64,000 nucleotides of DNA. Source: Cyathus striatus (taxonomy: Eukaryota; Basidiomycota; Agaricomycetes; Agaricales; Nidulariaceae). The number at the start of each line of letters is the position of its first letter. Positions within the stretch are counted from its first letter, which is position 1. The notes below the pieces were generated by a model. It saw nothing but the letters and a program-made list of their open reading frames with translations, was not told where the DNA came from and did no database searches. This document shows, one piece after another, positions 57,766-64,000 of the stretch. The stretch lies in assembly GCA_025738555.1 (NCBI GenBank), contig JAOVFP010000001.1:7812001-7876000 (forward strand). Direction: 5' to 3'. The position numbers and the translations under genes are program-made.

Positions 57766-59975
57766 TTGGATGGTAACCTTTGAGACATATCTGTGGTGCT
57801 TAACCTGTATATGGGCTATATTCATGCCAGAAATCACTCAACATATTTTATTCTGGTTATTAATAATTTGGCTATTTCAATGGCTCCCAAGTGCAATACT
57901 AGTTCTATTTATTTTTATTCAACCAGTACTTGCAGCAGGAGAACAATCATTTCCTAACATCACATTTGATGTGTTCAGTAAATTTATTCTGTCAAATTTT
58001 GGTTCCAACATCACACTCTCTGCCACATTGGTTATATTGTTCTCTATGATTGATAATGTTGATTTGTTGAGTCTTCATGCAAGACAGCAGAATGCAAAGT
58101 TAACAGGAGAAAAAAATGTTGATGCAACTGCATGGATTAGATTACTGGCTAGAGCTATTCAGGAAAAAATTGGCATGGACTCAGATGATCTCTTTGAAGA
58201 TTATGAAATTAATGAACACACAACTCGAACAGGCAGATCTATTTTGTTAGGCACTAAATTAAATGAAATGACAAGACTTCTGAACTTGTATCCTTTCAAT
58301 CAGGAGAGGAAAGTTTTTGAAGGTCAACTGAAACCTGTATCTCATGCTAGTATTGATCCTGTTCATATAATATGTCCTATAGCTGCAGAGTGTGAGACAC
58401 AGAGCTGTAAAGGACAGGCACTACATGTGCATACTAAAGTTAGAGATGTACCTAAAGCAACATTAATTAAAGGCTCAAAAATATCTGAACATGCTTATGT
58501 AGTATCAGGTGTTTGTGAAAAATGTAAAACATTATATTCTGCAGAACATGAACAAGCCTATGATGAAAAACAGGGATATTATATGGTTCATTTAAACTCT
58601 GCTAAATATCTGAAAGTAGGAAAAAAACTATGGGTAGATAGGGCATTTTCTCAAGGTGTTCTGAATGGTATATATAGCTTTCATGCATCTGCTGCAGCAT
58701 ATATGGAATATTGGAACAACAGTTTTGGAAATGGAAAGGAAATAAGCTGAAGACAAGTCTGGGAGGCTTTTATACATGAATCAATACGCATGGTTTCTGC
58801 AGGATCTGGTGTTAATTTTATTAGTCTTGATGGACTTTCAATTACTGCATTAACAGAAGAAGCATTTGCAAGGTTGGGTGAAAATGGAAAAATATGTGCA
58901 TCACATAATCACAGCTGCTTAGAGTGTACACAGCCTTATAGAGAAACTCAAGACTCACTACTAAATGAGAGTGCAACAGTTACAATGGTAGTAATTGATG
59001 GGATTGTTATGGGACCACAGGTAATGCACAACTAAAACTAAACAATATTATACTAATACATATTTTAAGCACTGTGCATATGACAATTGTTCCAACACAC
59101 TTGTAAACCATAGAGGAGGTGTATTTTGTGATGTTCACAACCAAGAATTTGGAGCAAGATGCCATGTTCGTGACTGTCAAAATCAAAAGATAGATAATAC
59201 ACAAGCTTGCAATGAGCACCAGGAAATGTGGCATAAATATAATTTAGAACATAGTTCAGATTATTTAAATGGTGCACAAAGAATGCTTCGCAAACCAGCT
59301 GAAAATCCACCTTGGAATAAAAACCAAGGAAGACATGTTCAGCAGCCTCATAATGAGTCAGATACCAATATTCCAAAGAAATCTCATTATTTTAGTGCCT
59401 CTTGCTATTATTGTGTAGAAACAATATGTGCTCCATGTGGTGCTGTAATTGCATGGACAAAGTTTGTGAAGTCTGAGTCAACAACCAATATACTTAAGTT
59501 CTTAGAAGATGTTTTTCCTGATGAAGAATTAAGACCAGATTATATATGTATTGATAAGGCATGTAAACTTCTTCAAACAGCAGTTGCAAATGGAAGTTGG
59601 GTAGATTGGTTTAAAAGTAGCCGCTTTGTAGTAGATGGCTATCACTATACAAATCATCACTCAGATGATTATCTTTGTAGAAAGTGGTGTAATCCAGCAC
59701 CACAAGATGGTTCTGCACCAAATCTTGTTTATATTGCACAAGACAGAAACAGTGAAAGATATCACAAATGAGCATTCAATACACAAGCCTGTGAACAACT
59801 AAATTCATGGCTTGGTGGGTTTGAATCTATTATGAAACATATGACTCCAAGCAACTTTAATTGGTTCATACATTCTATGATCTTTTATCATACTCAACAA
59901 GTAATAAAACGGCAGAACAGCCAAAACTTTATTATTATTAGTGAAGATTTTGAACATGATGATGGTCTGTTGTAG
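57766..59975 (+). pseudogene. KDZ transposase (CxC-type cysteine cluster), KDZ2 copy, two TGA stops
   Basis: Hydrophobic start (LFWLLIIWLFQWL), then GEQSFPNITFDVFSKF, a helical domain (VDLLSLHARQQ), a Cys cluster (HIICP, GVCEKCKTLYSAEH), LWVDRAFSQGVLNGIYSFHAS, Cys/His cluster (CLECTQ, HCAYDNC, FCDVH, CHVRDC), first acidic strand MVVIDGIVMGP, CYYCVETICAPCG, CIDKAC, VVDGYHYTNHH and ACEQLNSWLGGFE. These D, D and E positions fit the RNase H-like KDZ core. Intron 59021-59069 is absent from KDZ1. Stops TGA 58748 and TGA 59769 align with CGA-type Arg positions (KDZ1 has AGA at the second). Otherwise intact to TAG 59973. Close to functional but not as it stands. Confidence 0.82.
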
Positions 59976-60154
59976 AAGCATTGGAAGATGTGGTAGAAGA
60001 GGCATCAGAAATAATAGGTGTGGGAAATATGGTAGAAGATGTGTCAGAAAATGTGGTACAAATGTAGTACAGAGATATCTGGTAGGAGAATAATAGGTGT
60101 GGGAAAATATTGTAGAAGAGGCATAGGAAGATGTGGTAGGGAGATAGTATGCTA

Positions 60155-60345
60155 TCAGTACTGAAGGGTGTGGGAAAATGTAGTAAAGAGTAGTAGTGGT
60201 AGCATGTACTGAAGGGTGTGGGAAAATGTAGTAAAGAATAGTAGTGGTAGCATGTACTGAAGGGTATGGGAAAATGTAGTAAAGAATAGTAGTGGTAGCA
60301 TGTACTGAAGAGTGTGGGAAAATGTAGTAAAGAATAGTAGTAGTA
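60155..60345. repeat. 48-bp tandem repeat, 4 copies (KDZ2 3' region)
   Basis: Unit: GTACTGAAGGGTGTGGGAAA, ATGTAGTAAAGAATAGTAGT, GGTAGCAT. Degenerate copies extend left to about 60000. The 197-codon minus frame here is a repeat translation. Confidence 0.9.
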
Positions 60346-60409
60346 GCAAAGATGTAGTAGTGAGATAGTATGTTATCAATAGGTGTGGGAAAATACACCT
60401 GGAGTCTTA

Positions 60410-60649
60410 AACAGAACTTACTTTAAAAAATACAAAGTCCATCAGAACTCCACCAGGACTCCATCAGGACTTCTTATATTCCAGCAGGATGTCATCAGGA
60501 CAATATCTATTCCATCAGGACTCCATCCAGACTCCACCCAGACTCTGCCGGACTTCACTGGACTCCACCTGGACTCCACCTGGACTATCCGGACTATATT
60601 GAGTCCATCTGGAGTCCAGACAGACTGGGGGGGGGAGTGTAAAGTACTG
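60410..60649. repeat. KDZ2 right subterminal repeats and terminal inverted repeat
   Basis: GGACTCCA-type words in both orientations, then a G run and AGTGTAAAGTACTG. Confidence 0.85.
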
Positions 60650-60657
60650 CTTCATTC

Positions 60658-62039
60658 CTGTCCTCCTTATATATCTTTTTACAAATAAAACTGTACAGTA
60701 CCTATATATGGAAAGGAACTACTCTAGACTACTTTATATGACGACATAATGATATTTCTAATATACTGACCATGTGAGAGCAACCATACATGTGGAATTC
60801 CATGTGGTAGATCAAACAGCAGGATAACTTCGGAGTACAAGTGCGAAGTCACATGACTTGTTCCGGACTACGATTGCCGCAGTAACCGGTTCGGAGATAA
60901 CGGTTCTAACGCCTCGTATTTGATCACGTGACAGGAACACGGAACACGTTCCTTAGCTAAATTTCAATCAAGTACTGGGTACATGTACATAGTCTTTTGG
61001 ACTCTAGTAATTAGATAACACACATCTTGTATTATTCCTTTAGTATATATCAAATAGATATTTCTGCTGGCAGTGCAGGACTCAACCCCAGCTCTCAGAT
61101 GTCCCATTCCCTTAATAATGTATTCAGAATAGAACACTTTGATTGGCAACTCGGGACTCGCCCCAACCCTTGTACTCATGATGTGCATTACTAATACTGA
61201 GTTCTAATATTATATGACAAATATAGAGAGATTTAACCATTAAATAGTTTTAAGGCATATCAATGGGATCATGGATCTTATTGTAAGTATCTTGCATGGA
61301 TCAGATGGTTATCCAATTGTTGTGTATATTCAAAATTTGCTCAAAAATCAGACACTTAATATATTCAAATGGGCTGCTAACTTTTCAAGTTCCTGTCAAG
61401 TTTTTCAAGTTACAGTTAAGTTACAGTTAAGTTATAGTTGAGTTCCACTTTTGAGCTTGCTTACCTTTTTCGAGTCAAAGTTAAGTTACTTCAAGTGGCC
61501 ATTTTTATATTTCAAGTGGATTTAAGTTCCTCACTAAGTTTTTTTCTTGAAAGTCAAGTTCTGAATATTCAAGTTTCAAAAGTTCAAGTGTACAGTAAGT
61601 ATACACTAATCACTACTATAACTACTGCTCTGTTCCCATACCCCTGCCCACCTAATGTTTTCTACAACTCTGCTCAACAATTCCCATGCACACTGCCCGC
61701 CTTTATCTACACACATTTGCATGTGTGTTGTACTATCCATCACTTACATCAACTCAAATATTTATCACTGCGATGTCAACATATGAACATGCTGTGGGAT
61801 TGTTGATGGGCACACTTCCTAGTCATCATCCTTAACAGTGAGCAAGCCTTTTCTTAAAATTTTAGCTCAGTTCTTGCTCTTTTTCATTCAATCTTTTTGC
61901 ATTGCTCAATGAAAGTTGTTATACACATAGTAGACCATATTACATTAAGTAATAATGTAAATAAACATATAAAAAATGCGAGTTACATATATATTTAGTC
62001 CTTTATAATAATAATATGTTCCATGCTTTGTACAGTAGA
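60658..62039. other. No gene; TCAAGTT-rich repeat at 61385-61600
   Basis: 61385-61600 holds more than fifteen TCAAGTT/AAGTTA words, resembling a subterminal array of another DNA transposon whose other end I cannot see. Anticodon-less tRNA-like scraps near 61080-61170. Confidence 0.4.
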
Positions 62040-62553
62040 TTATGTGATTTGTTGGAAAAGTGTATTAATTGTGTGGGAAAGTAAGAGCAGAGGCATGGGA
62101 AACTATGAGTAGGAGGGTGGGAGATAATGAACAGAGGTCGAAATAATAAACAAAAGCATGGGAAATTTCAAATGGGGATGCAGACAGCAGTGAACAACAG
62201 ATGTGGAGGCATGGGAAGTAGAAGCGGACAGCAATGAGCATCAGAAGTGAAAAGCAGAGGCATGGGAAAATATGGGCGGGAGGGCGGGAAAGTAAATAGA
62301 GGTTGGAATGATCAGCGAAAGCATGGGAAAATGTTGGGCAGGGTTGTGGACAGCAGTGAACAGCAGAAGTGGAGGCATGGGAAACTATGAGTGGGAGGGT
62401 GGGAATGATGAAATGTGCAGGAAATTGTGAGCAGATTAGAGGAGAAGCGAAAGCATGGGAAATACTGAGTGGGAAGCAGACAGAGTGAACAGCAGAATAA
62501 TAACAGAAGCATGGGAAATCATGAGTAGGAGTGCAGGATAGTATGAGTAGAGA
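62040..62553. repeat. Minisatellite with GCATGGGAAA core, left block
   Basis: About twelve degenerate units of 35-50 bp (AGAAGTGGAGGCATGGGAAA, CTATGAGTGGGAGGGTGGGA). The same repeat resumes at 63869 to the window end. Confidence 0.8.
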
Positions 62554-63860
62554 AGGACCCCTGAAATCCCCCTATGAGGTCCTAGGATGGACTCAGAGGC
62601 CCATATGCAGACAGGTTTTGGTGACCTGGTGGCTGCCAGAGGCAGACAGTGGGAGGGTACCTCAGAGTCACTTTCTGACAGTTTGATGTCAGAGAAGTTG
62701 TGTACCTTGCTTGATGGAACATAGTTCAATTTGAGTTAAGAATGCTAATGGTCCTACAATCATGAATTTTTGCAATCCACTTGCTTGTGTTGCAGTGGGT
62801 ATTTCTCTGAATATATGACTTGAATAGTAGTCAAAGCATTGCATTGCAAGATTTGAGACTGCACCAATTGGTGCTGCTGAGGGAACCCAAGAATAATTTC
62901 CATTCTTTCCTCCTGTTTTTGAGTACATTGATATAACTAGCCTAGATTTCAGTACTCAGTTGCATTGTCACAATATAAACCAGCACAACTCACTTCAGTG
63001 ACCATGGAATAATGTGTTTTCAACCAAGACAAATCCAAGCTACATGCATTCTCTCCAGAATTCAAGATTGAAAATATTGTTACTTATGCAAGACAGAGTT
63101 CTGCAGGAAGTCCATATTTCAAGAGAGCTTTCTTCCATGTTGTTACAAGCTAAGTGAATATTGTTAGATATCAATTATAGCTTTTACTAATTCTGTGTAC
63201 TTAGTACATACAGCTTTGGCTCACTTTTTGGCTGCTTCAGCAGCATTTGTTGCATTTCCTGTTTCTGTGGTATTAACTGTCAGAGTTCGTCCTGGTTGAC
63301 ATCAAAGCACACAGCCAATGGTGCAAGAAATTCCTTTTCTTGCATATCTTTTATAACCATATTCATTTTACTCAGGAGATGATGATGTGTTGCAGCATTT
63401 GGAGGTGGGTTCTCCCTAGCTGATAGACTCTTTTCCTCCAGGAATTGCCCCACCTGTGATCTATTTGTGTGTATACCTGTTGATGCTTGTAAATGCTGAT
63501 GGCTGGCTCATATATTTACTAGGACATTGAAATTCAAATATCAGATGGGAACCTCAATATTGCCCATGATGTGCCTTGATGCACTCTTACAACAAGGAAT
63601 AAAGTTATATCAGTCACATTTTAGTCTCATTGATGGATATGTTCGAAGTGGTGGCACTTTTGGCACTGTCCCACCACAGTCATGGTATGCAGACAGGGTA
63701 TGGTACCTCCTCCTGTCGGCTGTCCATATGTGGATCTTTCATCGTACCTCCATGTCGAAAATCGGCCAGTTATATACAGACTGTCCTGACACATTGGTCA
63801 AATTTTACCCCAAAATGTGCAGACTTGGATGGGACCTCATAGGGGGATTTCAGGGGTCCT
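62554..63860. mobile_element. Insertion in the minisatellite, 1.3 kb, TSD agtagaga
   Basis: 8-bp duplications agtagaga at 62546-62553 and 63861-63868. The ends AGGACCCCTGAAATCCCCC and GGGGGATTTCAGGGGTCCT are perfect inverted repeats, and pairing extends through TATGAGGTCC. Inside, a minus-strand frame (62928-62689: GKNGNYSWVPSAAPIGAVSN) is protein-like but unrecognised. The 8-bp TSD fits a hAT-like element. Confidence 0.82.
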
Positions 63861-63868
63861 AGTAGAGA

Positions 63869-64000
63869 TAAGAATGATAGCGGAAGCGTGGGAAATTATG
63901 AGCGGAGGTGCGGGTGACAAATTACAATGAGCAGAGCATGGGAAACATTGAGTGTGAAAGTATGTAGGCGCAATATGTTAAGTGGAAGTGTGGGAAATTA
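63869..64000. repeat. Minisatellite, right block, runs off the window
   Basis: GAAGCGTGGGAAATTATGAG and AGCATGGGAAACATTGAG units continue the 62040-62553 array. Confidence 0.8.

Larger units (their letters stand above)
51460..60649 (+). mobile_element. KDZ (Zisupton-like) DNA transposon 2, 9.2 kb, TSD cttcattc
   Basis: 8-bp duplications cttcattc at 51452-51459 and 60650-60657. Left end GAGGTCTTTATGCTCGCCCCC, right end complement CAGTACTTTACACTCCCCC. GGACTCC/GGAGTCC arrays lie inside both ends. One gene (55483-59975) is homologous exon by exon to KDZ1. The left part is minisatellite DNA and contains another element (52858-54377). CpG is frequent in the left part. Confidence 0.9.

Noticed and set aside
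9912..59771. TGA reassigned to an amino acid
   Set aside because: KDZ homologues carry arginine at the compared sites and CpG is depleted, so CGA decay explains them better.
59805..60398. 197-codon minus frame with TTILYYIFPHPSVHA repeats
   Set aside because: Lies in the 48-bp tandem repeat and overlaps the end of the KDZ2 transposase on the other strand.
22137..60649. TET/JBP dioxygenase gene linked to the KDZ elements
   Set aside because: Such linkage is known in some fungi, but I found no HxD...H dioxygenase signature in either element.

Overview
The window looks like repeat-dense, AT-rich nuclear DNA of a filamentous fungus, most likely a basidiomycete. The evidence is 45-62 nt GT-AG introns in every coding segment, Zisupton/KDZ-type transposons of the kind paired with CxC cysteine clusters in mushroom-forming fungi and rusts, and a Mutator-like element with a GCM/WRKY-type zinc finger. 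The species cannot be named from the sequence. I found no convincing single-copy host gene, no rRNA or tRNA gene and no CRISPR array. Nearly everything can be read as mobile elements nested in other mobile elements, and many boundaries are fixed by target-site duplications (TSDs) read directly.

Layout. 1-1785: 5' end of an LTR retrotransposon on the minus strand (LTR plus gag-like region), cut by the window start. 3391-3697: solo LTR. 4123-14996: a 10.9 kb Mutator-like (MULE) element with 9-bp TSDs. It encodes zinc finger, DDE transposase, USP-like protease, PHD finger and a charged tail, and is itself interrupted by two solo LTRs and a 491-bp KDZ-type element. 16274-17371: inverted-repeat element. 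17372-19611: decayed tRNA-derived SINE array split by a 1.64 kb KDZ-type element. 19612-22128: repeat-only DNA including a 206-bp satellite. 22137-29564: KDZ transposon 1. 29640-32345: decayed copy of a duplicated unit with an insertion. 32390-37850 and 46560-50770: two long CpG-rich copies of SINE array plus duplicated unit. 38469-43662: an LTR split by about 4.9 kb of nested DNA. 51460-60649: KDZ transposon 2. 62040-64000: minisatellite DNA split by an element with 8-bp TSDs.

The two large KDZ elements are homologous. Each appears to encode one multi-exon gene: an acidic, lysine-rich N-terminal protein joined by an intron to a cysteine-rich RNase H-like transposase. In both copies the splice donor of the joining intron contains an in-frame TAA, so retention would give the N-terminal protein alone and splicing the fusion. 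Both carry short near-palindromic repeats inside their ends and a tRNA-like segment 330-390 bp from the left end.

The main mutational signature is CpG decay. Thirteen of the fourteen in-frame stop codons found in the MULE, KDZ1 and KDZ2 genes are TGA, and where the KDZ copies can be compared the stop usually aligns with arginine. This is what deamination of methylated CGA codons would give. CpG is rare over about 1-32 kb and common over about 33-39 kb and 46-55 kb, so the window mixes old and younger (or unmethylated) insertions.
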